Shown: positions 14,004-24,610, counted from the first letter of the stretch. The stretch is DNA of 64,000 nucleotides from G963662905 sp963676725 (GCA_963676725.1 OY781463.1:2728001-2792000), one strand, 5' to 3'. Notes: generated by a model not told the origin, from the letters alone. Numbers and translations: made by a program.

Positions 14004-14592
14004 AAGCATTGCTTGCCGCGATGGAGCCTTTGCATTGGCACACTACCATCAACAGCGCATTGAACGTACATTTTCAGAAGCATTCCATGCTAGGCCGAGC
14101 TTTCAATTAAAAGCCGTTTTGAATGAGCTCAGACCTCCACAAAAAGGATTGTATAAATTTCGCATGATCTATGGCAAAGAAGGCATTATCAGCTATGGTT
14201 TCACACCATATATCCTACCAATGATCAAGTCTTTAAAGCTGGTTCGTAAGGATGAGCTTGCATACAGGCACAAAAAAGCAGATCGCTCCATCTTAAATAA
14301 AGCATTTGAGGAACGCAGTGGATGCGATGATATTATTATTGTGCAAAACGATAAACCCACAGACTCCTGGTTTTGCAATCTTGTTTTTAAAATGGGCGAT
14401 CGGCTGCATACACCCTTAAACCCATTATTGGAAGGCATACGCAGAGCCTATTACCTTGATGAAGAACAGATCATCGAAAAAGATATAAGCATAAATCAAA
14501 TCAGTGAATATGAGGGTGTTTACTTAATCAATGCTTTGCTCCCGCTTAGCACTGCTCCTTTTATTGCAATAGAAAACATTAAAGGGCTGTAA
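13987..14592 (+). CDS. pabC: Aminodeoxychorismate lyase (class IV aminotransferase fold)
   Basis: 201 residues, a short member of the PLP-dependent class IV family, which removes pyruvate from 4-amino-4-deoxychorismate to give p-aminobenzoate. The likely PLP lysine is in YRHKKADRS; the second half contains TDSWFCNLVFKMGD and LLEGIRRAY, where other family members have the substrate-loop and phosphate-contact residues. Shorter than the E. coli enzyme by roughly 70 residues, as is usual for the Bacteroidota PabC-like form. Coupled to pabB by a 17-base overlap, making a two-step pABA unit. Confidence 0.85.
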   Translation: MCQYLESIACRDGAFALAHYHQQRIERTFSEAFHARPSFQLKAVLNELRPPQKGLYKFRMIYGKEGIISYGFTPYILPMIKSLKLVRKDELAYRHKKADRSILNKAFEERSGCDDIIIVQNDKPTDSWFCNLVFKMGDRLHTPLNPLLEGIRRAYYLDEEQIIEKDISINQISEYEGVYLINALLPLSTAPFIAIENIKGL

Positions 14593-14631
14593 ATTAATCT
14601 TCAATCCACAAAAGCCTTTGAATCCGAATAT

Positions 14632-14678
14632 TCTGACCCAAAAAAGGAGTTTAGCATTTTTTGGGTAAAGTAGTCAGA
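14632..14678. terminator. Imperfect inverted repeat after pabC
   Basis: TCTGACCCAAAAAA is answered by TTTTTTGGGT and then GTCAGA, with a 6-bp bulge and an 11-bp loop. It sits 40 bp after pabC and 60 bp before the receptor gene. There is no U-tract after it, so terminator function is uncertain; it could also be a control element for the receptor. Confidence 0.4.
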
Positions 14679-14740
14679 AGCCTCAAGCTGAATTTTTCAG
14701 TAATTTCGCCGCTATTTTTCAAGTTTAAATACTCATAAAT

Positions 14741-16774
14741 ATGAATAAAGGGAAAAAACATTCAGTGGCCGGACTACGTTTCAGGCGATGGGACCGCAAT
14801 AAATACAGCGTATTTAATTCTATTAAAAAGAGGATCACAATTGGTGTATTGGCTCTCTGCAGTAGTTTGGCGATCACACCAAAATGTTCTAAAGCACAGA
14901 CAGATAGCAGTGAAAATATCAGAAAGGAAGTCTTGGAAGAATATGTTGTTTCCGCAGATCCTGCTCCCTTGCTCTATTCAGAAAGCGCCCGCATAGTACA
15001 TATCATTAGTAAAGAAGAGATTGAGCAAGCCCCACTGAACAGCCTTGACGCCCTTTTGGAATACACAAGTCAGCTCGACATCCGACAGCGTGGCGGCATG
15101 GACGTTCAATCAGACATCAGCATAAGAGGTGGCAGTTCAGAACAAGTAGCCATACTGCTCAATGGCATCAATATCAGCGATCCACAAACAGGTCATCATC
15201 AATTAAACCTTCCTTTCGACCTTTCTGCCATTGATCATATTGAAATTCTGGAAGGCTCTTCGTCCCGCATCTATGGAGCCGGGGCATTTTCCGGGGCAAT
15301 CAACATCATCACTCAACCCAAAAGCACAAACAATAAGGCCGAATTAAATCTGTCAGGTGGTTCTTTTGGATACAGGAACATCTCTCTCAACAAGCATCTC
15401 CAAACAGGAAAAATCCATCATTTCACCAATATCAGCCATAAGGCCAGCGATGGTTATATACGCAATACCGATTTTACAAACAGCAGTATTTTTTATCATG
15501 CTTTGATGGAGCTTAAAAACCAACAATTCGAAGTACAAGCCGGTTACACAACAAAATCTTTTGGAGCCAATGCTTTTTATACTCCTGCTTATCCTGATCA
15601 GTTTGAGTCCATACGCAGCAAATTTGCCAGCATCAAATACAGCAGCGGAACATGGCTTAAGTTCACTTTTTCAGGATATTGGCGAAGGCTTCACGATCGT
15701 TTTGAATTGTTTCGATATGAGGCAGCCGATTGGTATACAGGCCATAACTACCATCGAAGCGATCTTTCAGGAATCCAATCATCCCTGGTTTATACGACTG
15801 CAGCAGGAAAAACATCCATTGGATTTGATGTACGCGATGAGCGCATTAAAAGTAATGTTTTAGGCTATGAAATGCCTGAAGCTTTGCCTGCAGAAGGCTC
15901 TGCATTTTTCACGAAGCAGGATGCACGTCAAAATGCAGGGATTTATATTGAGCACAGCTTGGTGACGAATTCATTTACTGCAAGTGCCGGCGCTTTAATA
16001 TACTGGCACTCAAGGCTGGAAGGAGCACATATTTTCCCCGGATTAGATGTCTCCTACTCTATAAACAAACATTTTAAGGCATTTGCATCTGTAAACCACA
16101 GCCTTCGGATGCCAACATTTACCGATCTGTTTTATGAAGGCCCAACAAATAAAGGAAACCCAAACTTAAAACCGGAAACATCGACAAATATTGAAACCGG
16201 AATAAAATTCAATACTAAAGGCACACAAGCCTATCTACTTGGTTTCTATAGAAATGGCAAAAATATTATCGACTGGGTGCGCCAAAGTGAGGACGATATT
16301 TGGCTCGCCAGCAATCTTACAGAATTAAATACATCCGGGTTAAGCCTCGCCATAAATATGCAACCTTTTCTATGGGAACGTCCTATTTCGATAATTAAAA
16401 ATATTAGTATAAGCTATTCATACATCATTATGGAAAAAGAAAGCGGTCAACTATTAAGTAAATATGCACTCGATTATTTAAAACATAAGCTCGACTTTTC
16501 CCTGCGCCATAAAATCTGGTCGAAATTAAATGCAAATTGGCTGCTCAGCTGGCAGGACAGAAACGGTCAATACATTAAATATGAGGCAGTAAAAAGCAGT
16601 CCGGCAGAATACAAAGCCTTTGCATTGCTCAACTTACGCTTAAGCTGGATGGAGAAAAAATGGCAAATATATACAGAAGCCAATAATCTTTTCAATACAC
16701 TTTATTATGATTTTGGCAATATTGCGCAGCCCGGAAGATGGATTATTTGCGGCATCAGCTTGAAGCTGGGGTAG
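14741..16774 (+). CDS. TonB-dependent outer-membrane receptor (BtuB-like)
   Basis: 677 residues. A long basic N-terminus (MNKGKKHSVAGLRFRRWDRN) precedes the hydrophobic signal (about 32-50, ending KCSKAQ). The plug domain (about 65-185) shows LDALLEYTSQLDIRQRG, DISIRGGSSEQVAILLNG and IEILEGSSSRIYGAGAFSG, followed by INIIT; the remainder is a 22-strand-type barrel ending LFNTLYYDFGN and a terminal GISLKLG. It lacks the N-terminal carboxypeptidase-like domain of SusC proteins and is closest in layout to cobalamin or siderophore receptors. Substrate is not clear: I saw no cobalamin riboswitch upstream and no transport partner nearby. Confidence 0.85.
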   Translation: MNKGKKHSVAGLRFRRWDRNKYSVFNSIKKRITIGVLALCSSLAITPKCSKAQTDSSENIRKEVLEEYVVSADPAPLLYSESARIVHIISKEEIEQAPLNSLDALLEYTSQLDIRQRGGMDVQSDISIRGGSSEQVAILLNGINISDPQTGHHQLNLPFDLSAIDHIEILEGSSSRIYGAGAFSGAINIITQPKSTNNKAELNLSGGSFGYRNISLNKHLQTGKIHHFTNISHKASDGYIRNTDFTNSSIFYHALMELKNQQFEVQAGYTTKSFGANAFYTPAYPDQFESIRSKFASIKYSSGTWLKFTFSGYWRRLHDRFELFRYEAADWYTGHNYHRSDLSGIQSSLVYTTAAGKTSIGFDVRDERIKSNVLGYEMPEALPAEGSAFFTKQDARQNAGIYIEHSLVTNSFTASAGALIYWHSRLEGAHIFPGLDVSYSINKHFKAFASVNHSLRMPTFTDLFYEGPTNKGNPNLKPETSTNIETGIKFNTKGTQAYLLGFYRNGKNIIDWVRQSEDDIWLASNLTELNTSGLSLAINMQPFLWERPISIIKNISISYSYIIMEKESGQLLSKYALDYLKHKLDFSLRHKIWSKLNANWLLSWQDRNGQYIKYEAVKSSPAEYKAFALLNLRLSWMEKKWQIYTEANNLFNTLYYDFGNIAQPGRWIICGISLKLG

Positions 16775-17114
16775 TATGAACAGCTAGCTGAAGCTAAAAA
16801 TAAAGATCATAAAGCGATGCTTTGCAAAAGATAGAATTTTTTGGATATATCTTTGAATTCACTATAAAATATTGCATCTTTACAGTTTTTTAGACCTATA
16901 TGCATTAACATCTCATGAGCGATCAGGCAAAGGGAAGCAGATGCATATAAATAGTTTCTGTCCATAGAGTCGTGAGTTTGTTCTATAAAGTTCAAATTCA
17001 AGGCGTGTGAAAAATTCAAACTGGATAATACTCAGGTATTTGAGGATTTGGATTTTGAGCAATCCCGAATTTTCGGGAGACTTTATAGACGAACTCTAAA
17101 TACTGTCAGCACAT
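16775..17114. other. 340-bp intergenic stretch
   Basis: No convincing gene. A minus-strand open frame (16807-17019) has no recognisable features. A perfect short palindrome TCCCGAATTTTCGGGA lies at 17063-17078, about 40 bp before the helicase gene; such TCCCGA palindromes are common small repeats in Bacteroidota. Confidence 0.5.
17063..17078. repeat. Short palindrome (TCCCGAA-TT-TTCGGGA)
   Basis: Seven-base perfect arms with a 2-base centre, 36 bp before the helicase start. Confidence 0.5.
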
Positions 17115-19631
17115 ATGGAAACGAATTACGAACTGGAACTTGCACGGAAATTTGTTTATTTCACGAATAGGAATGTATTTCTCACCGGAAAAGCCGGAAC
17201 AGGAAAAACAACATTTTTGCATCAACTAAAGCAAGAATCACTGAAACGTATGGTGGTTGTGGCTCCTACAGGAGTTGCAGCTATTAATGCCGGTGGCGTT
17301 ACTGTTCATTCATTTTTTCAAATGCCTTTTGGCCCTATGCTTTGCGAAAGGGTGGCTGGTGCTGCAGCGCGCAAAGAAGCTCCGACACACAAAATAAACA
17401 GGACAAAAATCAATATCATCCGTTCTCTTGATTTATTGGTAATCGATGAAATTAGCATGGTGCGTGCCGATATGCTCGACGGTATTGATGAAGTATTAAG
17501 GCGTTATAAAGACAGAAGCAAACCATTTGGTGGCGTTCAATTACTCATGATTGGCGATATGCAGCAATTACCCCCGGTTGTGAAAGATGATGAATGGCAA
17601 CTACTTTCCCCTTATTACGACACCTACTATTTTTTTGGGAGCAAGGCTCTCCGGGAATCCTATACGATTTCTATCGAACTAAAGCATATTTTTCGTCAAA
17701 GCGACAATGTTTTTATTGGCGTACTGAATGAAATCAGGAATAATAAACTGAGCAAAGCATCGGCAGACATCCTGAACACACGCTATAAACAAGGCTTTCG
17801 CGATGATAAAAATGAAGGTTATATTAATCTTACAACGCATAATCATTCTGCCAATAAAATTAATGAAGAAGCCTTATCAAAAATTGATTATCAATCATTT
17901 ACATACCATGCAACCATAGAAGGGGATTTTCCCGAACATGCAGCTCCGGCCGATATTGAACTGGAATTAAAAAAAGGTGCCCAGGTGATGTTTATTAAAA
18001 ACGACAGCTCCTTTGAGAAACGCTTTTATAATGGAAAAATAGGCGAAATTACAGCAATCGGCCATCATTTTATTGAAGTGCGCTGTAAGGGGGATGAGGA
18101 AACAATTGATGTTGATCGTGAAGAATGGAAAAATATCCGTTATAAGATCAACGACAAAACCAAAGAAGTTGAAGAAAATATTGTTGGCACATTCAAGCAA
18201 TATCCACTGCGTCTTGCTTGGGCAATAACCATCCACAAGAGCCAGGGACTTACTTTTGAAAAAGCTATTATCGATGCGCAGGCAGCATTTGCGCATGGGC
18301 AAACCTATGTCGCCCTGAGCCGATGTAAATCATTGGAAGGATTAGTGCTCAGCACGCAACTTCATTCGGGCAGCATAATATCCGACAGCACCATTCAATC
18401 ATTCTCGCAGCAAATTGAAGACAATCCACCCGACGACAATTCACTATCAGCAGCTCAAAGGGATTATCAACTTTCCTTGCTTGAGGAGCTTTTTAGCTTC
18501 AAGCAAATATCTTATCTATTTGACCGCCAATATCGTACTTCAAGGGAGCATTATCGGGTGATTCATGGCAGGATGCATGAACTACTCCAGGAAATCCAAA
18601 AACCTGCTCTTGAAGAACTGAGGAATATTGGAGAAAAATTCCTCCAGCAAATCCGCTCTTTGATTGCTGCAGAGACGAATCCGGAAGAAAACAAAGCCTT
18701 ACAGGAACGCATCAAAAAAGCAAGCGATTGGTTTTACAATAAATTATCGAAAGAGGTATGCACTCCTTTTGAAGCAATAAATTGGGATACAGATAATAAA
18801 GGCATCCATAAAAGCCTGAAAGAAACCGAAGACAAAATCAGGGAGCAATTAAACCTGAAAGAATTTTGTTTGAAGTCATGCAAGCAAGGTTTTGTTATTA
18901 AAGAATACCTGAACGAGCGAGCGAAAGCACTGCTGGAAGAGCCGCCAAAATCTAAAAAACCGAAGAATAAGAATCTGGAGCTAAGCGATTCCAGTCCAAA
19001 TCATCAGAAACTTTTTCAGATCCTGAAAGAATGGCGCAGAGAAATGGCTGATGAAGCAGATATTCCTCATTATATGGTATTAACGCAAAAAGCAATGGGG
19101 GAAATTGTGGAAGAATTACCGGTCACCTTTTCCGAATTAAAAGAGATTCATGGCATTGGGAAAAAGAAAATCGAGAGCTTGGGAGAGGAAATCCTGGATA
19201 TCGTGCGCGCCTTTTGCAAAAAGAATGAACTGAAAGAAGTGCCCGAAGACATGAATGATTTGCCGGCACCAAAAGCAAAAAAAGCAGCAAAACCTAAAAA
19301 ACCCAAACAGCCCAAGGGAAGCTCCAATAAAATAAGTCTGGAACTGTTTCAGCAGGGCAAAACAATTGCCGAAATAGCAGAAGAACGCAATTTTGCCCAA
19401 TCAACCATTGAAGGTCATCTGGCATGGTGCGTTCGTCGGGGCATGCTTAAACTCAGCGACAAACTTTTGAAAAAAGAAAAAGAAAAGGCCATACGCGCAT
19501 GGCATCAAAAGAGTGACAGCCAAAGTGCTACCGAGGCAAGGGAAACCCTCGGCGAAGATTATTCCTTTTCAGAAATACGCTATGTAGTGAACAGTATACT
19601 CTTTGAAACTGAAGGAGCCCCGGAAAATTAA
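17115..19631 (+). CDS. PIF1-like SF1 helicase with HRDC and helix-turn-helix C-terminal domains
   Basis: 838 residues. Walker A is GKAGTGKTT (25-33); APTGVAAINAGG, LLVIDEISMV (Walker B) and LLMIGDMQQLPPV follow, then IFRQSDNVFI, and in the second RecA-like domain RLAWAITIHKSQGLTF and TYVALSRCKSLEGLVL. This is the RecD2/PIF1/Dda branch of SF1B, which unwinds DNA 5' to 3'. A long linker (about 430-620) leads to an HRDC domain (LTQKAMGEIVEELP, IHGIGKKKIESLG), a Lys/Pro-rich tether, and a C-terminal HTH (ISLELFQQGKTIAEIAEERN) like that at the end of some RecQ proteins. The whole architecture is a recurrent Bacteroidota housekeeping form. Probably co-transcribed with the methyltransferase 26 bp downstream. 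Confidence 0.9.
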   Translation: METNYELELARKFVYFTNRNVFLTGKAGTGKTTFLHQLKQESLKRMVVVAPTGVAAINAGGVTVHSFFQMPFGPMLCERVAGAAARKEAPTHKINRTKINIIRSLDLLVIDEISMVRADMLDGIDEVLRRYKDRSKPFGGVQLLMIGDMQQLPPVVKDDEWQLLSPYYDTYYFFGSKALRESYTISIELKHIFRQSDNVFIGVLNEIRNNKLSKASADILNTRYKQGFRDDKNEGYINLTTHNHSANKINEEALSKIDYQSFTYHATIEGDFPEHAAPADIELELKKGAQVMFIKNDSSFEKRFYNGKIGEITAIGHHFIEVRCKGDEETIDVDREEWKNIRYKINDKTKEVEENIVGTFKQYPLRLAWAITIHKSQGLTFEKAIIDAQAAFAHGQTYVALSRCKSLEGLVLSTQLHSGSIISDSTIQSFSQQIEDNPPDDNSLSAAQRDYQLSLLEELFSFKQISYLFDRQYRTSREHYRVIHGRMHELLQEIQKPALEELRNIGEKFLQQIRSLIAAETNPEENKALQERIKKASDWFYNKLSKEVCTPFEAINWDTDNKGIHKSLKETEDKIREQLNLKEFCLKSCKQGFVIKEYLNERAKALLEEPPKSKKPKNKNLELSDSSPNHQKLFQILKEWRREMADEADIPHYMVLTQKAMGEIVEELPVTFSELKEIHGIGKKKIESLGEEILDIVRAFCKKNELKEVPEDMNDLPAPKAKKAAKPKKPKQPKGSSNKISLELFQQGKTIAEIAEERNFAQSTIEGHLAWCVRRGMLKLSDKLLKKEKEKAIRAWHQKSDSQSATEARETLGEDYSFSEIRYVVNSILFETEGAPEN

Positions 19632-19657
19632 TATGATGATGCACAAAATTTTATCAA

Positions 19658-20392
19658 ATGGATTTCTACCAAAGCATTGCCTCTTATTATGATGATATTT
19701 TTCCTAAAAACCCCTTGCAGAGCAGCTTTGTTTTGCAATCAATCGAGGATGCAGGCAATAGCCGGCTTTTAGACATTGGTTGTGCTACAGGGAGTCTATC
19801 TTTAAGTCTAAGTTCTCATTTACAGTATATTGAAGGCATAGACATTGATCGTGAGTTTCTCGGCATTGCAGCAAAAAAATCGCCCAAAAAATGCACCAAT
19901 GTTCGGTTTACCTATTGCGATATGTTGAAAATCGGGCAGCAGTTTGGAGCAAATTCATTTGATGCACTTGTTTGTTTTGGGAATACGCTTGTGCATCTTC
20001 CGGATATGAATGCTATGGATCGTTTTCTCAAAAACGCTTCCGAAGTCTTGCGTAAAGATGGAAAAATGCTCCTGCAAATTATTCATTACGACAGAATACT
20101 CGATCAGGACATCTGGCAATTGCCAACAATCGATACAGAAAAAATCTGTTTTGAACGCAATTATGCCACTAATAAATCAACAAAGCGCATCGCCTTTAAG
20201 AGCAGTCTTCTCATAAAGAAAAGTGGCGAACGCATTCAGAATTCTATTGAACTCTACCCCCTTCGAAAAAAGGAGCTACATAAGCTTTTAGAAGACAATC
20301 ATTTCGGTGATATACAGTTTTATGGGAATTTCAATAAGAAGGAATTAGAAACGAATGACCAGCCACTTATTATTGAATGCAGGCGTTTGTAG
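19658..20392 (+). CDS. Class I SAM-dependent methyltransferase
   Basis: 244 residues. The SAM-binding motif I is RLLDIGCATGSLSL (about 36-49), with EGIDIDREFL as motif II, FTYCDML as the adenine-contact region and FDALVCFGNTLVHL as motif IV. Starts MDFYQSIASYYDDIF, the typical opening of a stand-alone small-molecule-type methyltransferase. The C-terminal third (SIELYPLRKKELHKLLEDN) is a cap common to such enzymes. Substrate unknown. It ends 30 bp before the large repeat array, which begins immediately in the 3' flank. Confidence 0.85.
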   Translation: MDFYQSIASYYDDIFPKNPLQSSFVLQSIEDAGNSRLLDIGCATGSLSLSLSSHLQYIEGIDIDREFLGIAAKKSPKKCTNVRFTYCDMLKIGQQFGANSFDALVCFGNTLVHLPDMNAMDRFLKNASEVLRKDGKMLLQIIHYDRILDQDIWQLPTIDTEKICFERNYATNKSTKRIAFKSSLLIKKSGERIQNSIELYPLRKKELHKLLEDNHFGDIQFYGNFNKKELETNDQPLIIECRRL

Positions 20393-20423
20393 TTTTCGAG
20401 TTGATGGTTACGAATATTTTATT

Positions 20424-23400
20424 TCGCTGCACTCAACTTTTTGTCCCGCGGATTTTCGCAGAGGGATTCGCAGTAAATATCTTTCCTTTCCACGAAGAAC
20501 GCCAATAGCCGCTAATTCTCCAACTGCTGGCGCGAATTTGCAAGCCGTGCCCCAAAAACACTTTACGAATCGGACTTTTATTTCTTCCACGAAGGATGCA
20601 GATATTTCGCTTACTTCGGCTACGCTCAGCACAGGTCGCTCAACTTTTCTTTTCCCGCGGATTTTCGCAGGGGGACTCGTTCTGCTTATCCTTTCTTTTT
20701 GTCCCGCAGATTACGCGGATTTTCGCAGATGGATTTGTAGTAAATATCTTTCCTTTCCACAAAGAACGCCAATAGCCGCTAATTCTCTAACCGCTGGCGC
20801 GGATTTGCAAGCCATGCCCCCAAACCAAATTCCAAATCGGACTTTTGATTCTTCCACGAAGGATGCAAATATTTCGCTTACTTCGGCTACGCTCAGCACA
20901 GGTCGCTCAACTTTTCTTTTCCCGCAGATTACGCAGGGGGATTCGCTCTGCTTATCCTTTCTTTTTGTCCCGCAGATTACGCGGATTTTCGCAGATGGAT
21001 TTGTAGTAAATATCTTTCCTTTCCACGAAGAACGCCAATAGCCGCTAATTCTCCAACCGCTGGCGCGAATTTGCAAGCCGTGCCCACAAACCACTTTACG
21101 AATCGGACTTTTGATTCTTCCACGAAGGATGCAGATATTTCGCTTACTTCGGCTACGCTCAGCACAGGTCGCTCAACTTTTCTTTTCCCGCAGATTACGC
21201 AGGGGGATTCGCTCTGCTTATCCTTTCTTTTTGTCCCGCAGATTACGCGGATTTTCGCAGATGGATTTGTAGTAAATATCTTTCCTTTCCACAAAGAACG
21301 CCAATAGCCGCTAATTCTCCAACCGCTGGCGCGGATTTGCAAGCCATGCCCCCAAACCAAATTCCAAATCGGACTTTTGATTCTTCCACGAAGGATGCAA
21401 ATATTTCGCTTACTTCGGCTACGCTCAGCACAGGTCGCTCAACTTTTCTTTTCCCGCAGATTACGCAGGGGGATTCGCTCTGCTTATCCTTTCTTTTTGT
21501 CCCGCAGATTACGCGGATTTTCGCAGATGGATTTGTAGTAAATATCTTTCCTTTCCACGAAGAACGCCAATAGCCGCTAATTCTCCAACCGCTGGCGCGA
21601 ATTTGCAAGCCGTGCCCACAAACCACTTTACGAATCGGACTTTTGATTCTTCCACGAAGGATGCAGATATTTCGCTTTGCTCAACTTTTCTTTTCCCGCA
21701 GATTACGCAGGGGGATTCGCTCTGCTTATCCTTTCTTTTTGTCCCGCAGATTACGCGGATTTTCGCAGATGGATTTGTAGTAAATATCTTTCCTTTCCAC
21801 AAAGAACGCCAATAGCCGCTAATTCTCCAACCGCTGGCGCGGATTTGCAAGCCGTGCCCCAAAAACACTTTACGAATCGGACTTTTATTTCTTCCACGAA
21901 GGATGCAGATATTTCGCTGCACTCAACTTTTCTTTTCCCGCGGATTTTCGCAGGGGGATTCGTTCTGCTTATCCTTTCTTTTTGTCCCGCAGATTACGCG
22001 GATTTTCGCAGATGGATTCGCAGCGATTATATTTCTTCTCTACGTAGAACGCTGATTTCCATCCAACCGCTGGCGCGGATTTGCAAGCCGTGCCCCCAAA
22101 CCACTTTACGAATCGGGCTTTTGATTCTTCCACGAAGGATGCAGATATTTCGCTTACTTCGGCTACGCTCAGCACAGGTCGCTCAACTTTTCTTTTCCCG
22201 CGGATTACGCAGAGGGATTCGCTCTGCTTATCCTTTCTTTTTGTCCCGCAGATTACGCGGATTTTCGCAGATGGATTTGTAGTAAATATCTTTCCTTTCC
22301 ACGAAGAACGCCAATAGCCGCTAATTCTCCAACCGCTGGCGCGGATTTGCAAGCCGTGCCCACAAACCAAATTCCAAATCGGACTTTTGATTCTTCCACG
22401 AAGGATGCAGATATTTCGCTTACTTCGGCTACGCTCAGCACAGGTCGCTCAACTTTTCTTTTCCCGCGGATTTTCGCAGAGGGATTCGTTCTGCTTATCC
22501 TTTCTTTTTGTCCCGCAGATTACGCGGATTTTCGCAGAGGATTCGCAGCGATTATATTTCTTCTCTACGTAGAACGCTGATTTCCATCCAACCGCTGGCG
22601 CGGATTTGCAAGCCGTGCCCCCAAACCACTTTACGAATCGGGCTTTTGATTCTTCCACGAAGGATGCAGATATTTCGCTTTGCTCAACTTTTCTTTTCCC
22701 GCAGATTACGCGGATTTTCGCAGATGGATTTGTAGTAAATATCTTTCCTTTCCACGAAGAACGCCAATAGCCGCTAATTCTCCAACCGCTGGCGCGGATT
22801 TGCAAGCCATGCCCACAAACCAAATTCCAAATCGGACTTTTGATTCTTCCACGAAGGATGCAGATATTTCGCTTTGCTCAACTTTTCTTTTCCCGCAGAT
22901 TACGCAGGGGGATTCGTTCTGCTTATCCTTTCTTTTTGTCCCGCAGATTACGCGGATTTTCGCAGAGGATTCGCAGTAAATATCTTTCCTTTCCACGAAA
23001 AACGCCAATAGCCGCTAATTCTCCAACCGCTGGCGCGGATTTGCAAGCCGTGCACACAAACCAAATTCCAAATCGGACTTTTGATTCTTCCACGAAGGAT
23101 GCAGATATTTCGCTTTGCTCAACTTTTCTTTTCCCGCAGATTACGCAGGGGGATTCGCTCTGCTTATCCTTTCTTTTTGTCCCGCAGATTACGCGGATTT
23201 TCGCAGATGGATTTGTAGTAAATATCTTTCCTTTCCACGAAGAACGCCAATAGCCGCTAATTCTCCAACCGCTGGCGCGAATTTGCAAGCCGTGCCCACA
23301 AACCGAATTCCATAGCAGTTCTTTATTTCTTCCACGAAAAATGCAGATATTTCGCTGCACTCAACTTTTTGTCCCGCAGATTACGCAGGGGGATTCGTTC

Positions 23401-23770
23401 TGCTTATCCTTTCTTTTTGTCCTGCAGATTACGCGGATTTTCGCAGAGGGATTTGTAGTAAATATCTTTCCTTTCCACGAAGAACGCCAATAGCCGCTAA
23501 TTCTCCAACCGCTGGCGCGAATTTGCAAGCCGTGCCCACAAACCGAATTCCATAGCAGTTCTTTATTTCTTCCACGAAAAATGCAGATATTTCGCTGCAC
23601 TCAACTTTTTGTCCCGCAGATTACGCAGGGGGATTCGTTCTGCTTATCCTTTCTTTTTGTCCCGCAGATTACGCGGATTTTCGCAGAGGATTCGCAGCGA
23701 TTATCTTTCTTCTCTACGTAGAACGCTGATTTCCCTCCAACCGCTGGCGCGAATTTGCAAGCCGTGCCCC
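20424..23770. repeat. 3.3-kb tandem array of about 14 composite repeats
   Basis: The landmark GGATTYG after TTTTCGCAGA recurs at 20464, 20731, 20997, 21263, 21529, 21771, 22014, 22273, 22539, 22726, 22967, 23209, 23449 and 23668. Full units are 266-267 bp; others are about 240-243, 259, 219 or 187 bp. Each unit combines a CCCGCAGATTACGCGGA motif, a REP-like hairpin (GGCGCGgATTTGCAAGCCGTGCC), and an optional 24-bp block CTTCGGCTACGCTCAGCAC. The 266 to 242 step is exactly loss of that block. Long open frames occur on both strands because the unit lacks stops; codon content and mirror-image frames argue against translation. The array separates the methyltransferase from a convergent membrane protein gene. 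Confidence 0.9.
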
Positions 23771-23919
23771 TAATCTTCAAGATTTTAGCTTAACTTTTTA
23801 GACACAGATGTGTTTTGCTTGATTCGACTTACTTCGGCTACGCTTGTTTCGAGGGTCTCAGCACTAAAGGACAAGCTCAATGCATCGCATCGCAGCACGG
23901 GTCGCTTACAACAAGCCGC

Positions 23920-24435
23920 TTAATTTTTGTCTTTGATAAGAAAGCGCCATAGCCCAAGAAAGATATTTAAACCCGGCACTCTCTTTTGGTAAAGAATTGT
24001 TTCACTACCAAAACGTTCCCGCAAATAGGCATCTTCAAAAACACAACCTAAAGCGATAAAAACAATGGACATCAAGGCAAGCAAAATAATCCATATATTT
24101 TGACTGAGAAAAATAAAACCTAAAGCGAATAAAATAAAACCGAAATACTGCGGATGGCGCAGCAAGGAAAAAACACCTTTATCGACCAAATAATTTGTTT
24201 CCATATAATTCCCTTTCATAGGCAATCCATATTTTCTTAAATGGATCAATCCTATCAACCAAAAAAAACTTCCAGAAATCCACAAAACACCCCCTATAAT
24301 TGTAAGCTTGGGAAAAACAGGAACACTTGGAATGAAAACATGGAAGAAAAAACAAAGAAAAAGCATAGAAAAACCCACTTTCAAACTATGGCCAAAAAAC
24401 TTTCCTTTGAAATACCCACTCTTTTCTTCCACCAT
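23920..24435 (-). CDS. Isoprenylcysteine carboxyl methyltransferase-like membrane protein
   Basis: 171 residues with four to five hydrophobic segments. The diagnostic C-terminal region is present: VDKGVFSLLRHPQYFGFILF (the RHPxY motif), then EDAYLRERFGSETILYQKRVPG, the SAM-binding and active-site signature of the ICMT/PEMT family. Bacterial members methylate small lipophilic or thiol substrates; the substrate here is unknown. It is transcribed away from the SprB-repeat gene, with about 175 bp between their starts, and converges on the repeat array. Start taken at MVEEKSGYFKGKF. Confidence 0.8.
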   Translation of the reverse strand: MVEEKSGYFKGKFFGHSLKVGFSMLFLCFFFHVFIPSVPVFPKLTIIGGVLWISGSFFWLIGLIHLRKYGLPMKGNYMETNYLVDKGVFSLLRHPQYFGFILFALGFIFLSQNIWIILLALMSIVFIALGCVFEDAYLRERFGSETILYQKRVPGLNIFLGLWRFLIKDKN

Positions 24436-24597
24436 TCGATTCTCTTGAAATATTTGGATAAAGGTATAACATTACGGCCTAATAAGACGAAAAACCTACA
24501 AATCAATCCTGCACCCAAAAAGAGCAACAAATTATCCTATAATTCATATCTTTACCGAAAGATTTATAATAAATAAGCTTGTAAAGCAAATTTTTCT

Positions 24598-24605
24598 TAT
24601 TTTTG
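24598..24605 (+). promoter_or_regulatory. Candidate -7 element (TATTTTTG) before the SprB-repeat gene
   Basis: TATTTTTG fits TAnnTTTG and lies 5 bp before the ATG at 24611; a possible TTG at 24579-24581 is slightly closer than the usual -33 spacing. If used, the message is nearly leaderless. Confidence 0.35.
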
Positions 24606-24610
24606 TATAA

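Noticed and set aside
14593..14740. Cobalamin riboswitch before the BtuB-like receptor
   Set aside because: The 148-bp spacer is too short and lacks the conserved B12-box sequence; only a bulged hairpin is present.
16807..17019. 70-residue minus-strand frame between the receptor and the helicase
   Set aside because: No domain, no signal, no sensible neighbour; possible but unsupported.
20424..23770. Many open frames of 60-230 codons on both strands of the repeat array, including one of 228 codons starting inside the methyltransferase gene
   Set aside because: They repeat with the DNA unit, appear in mirror image on the other strand, encode no recognisable domain and depend on the absence of stops in a REP-type repeat.
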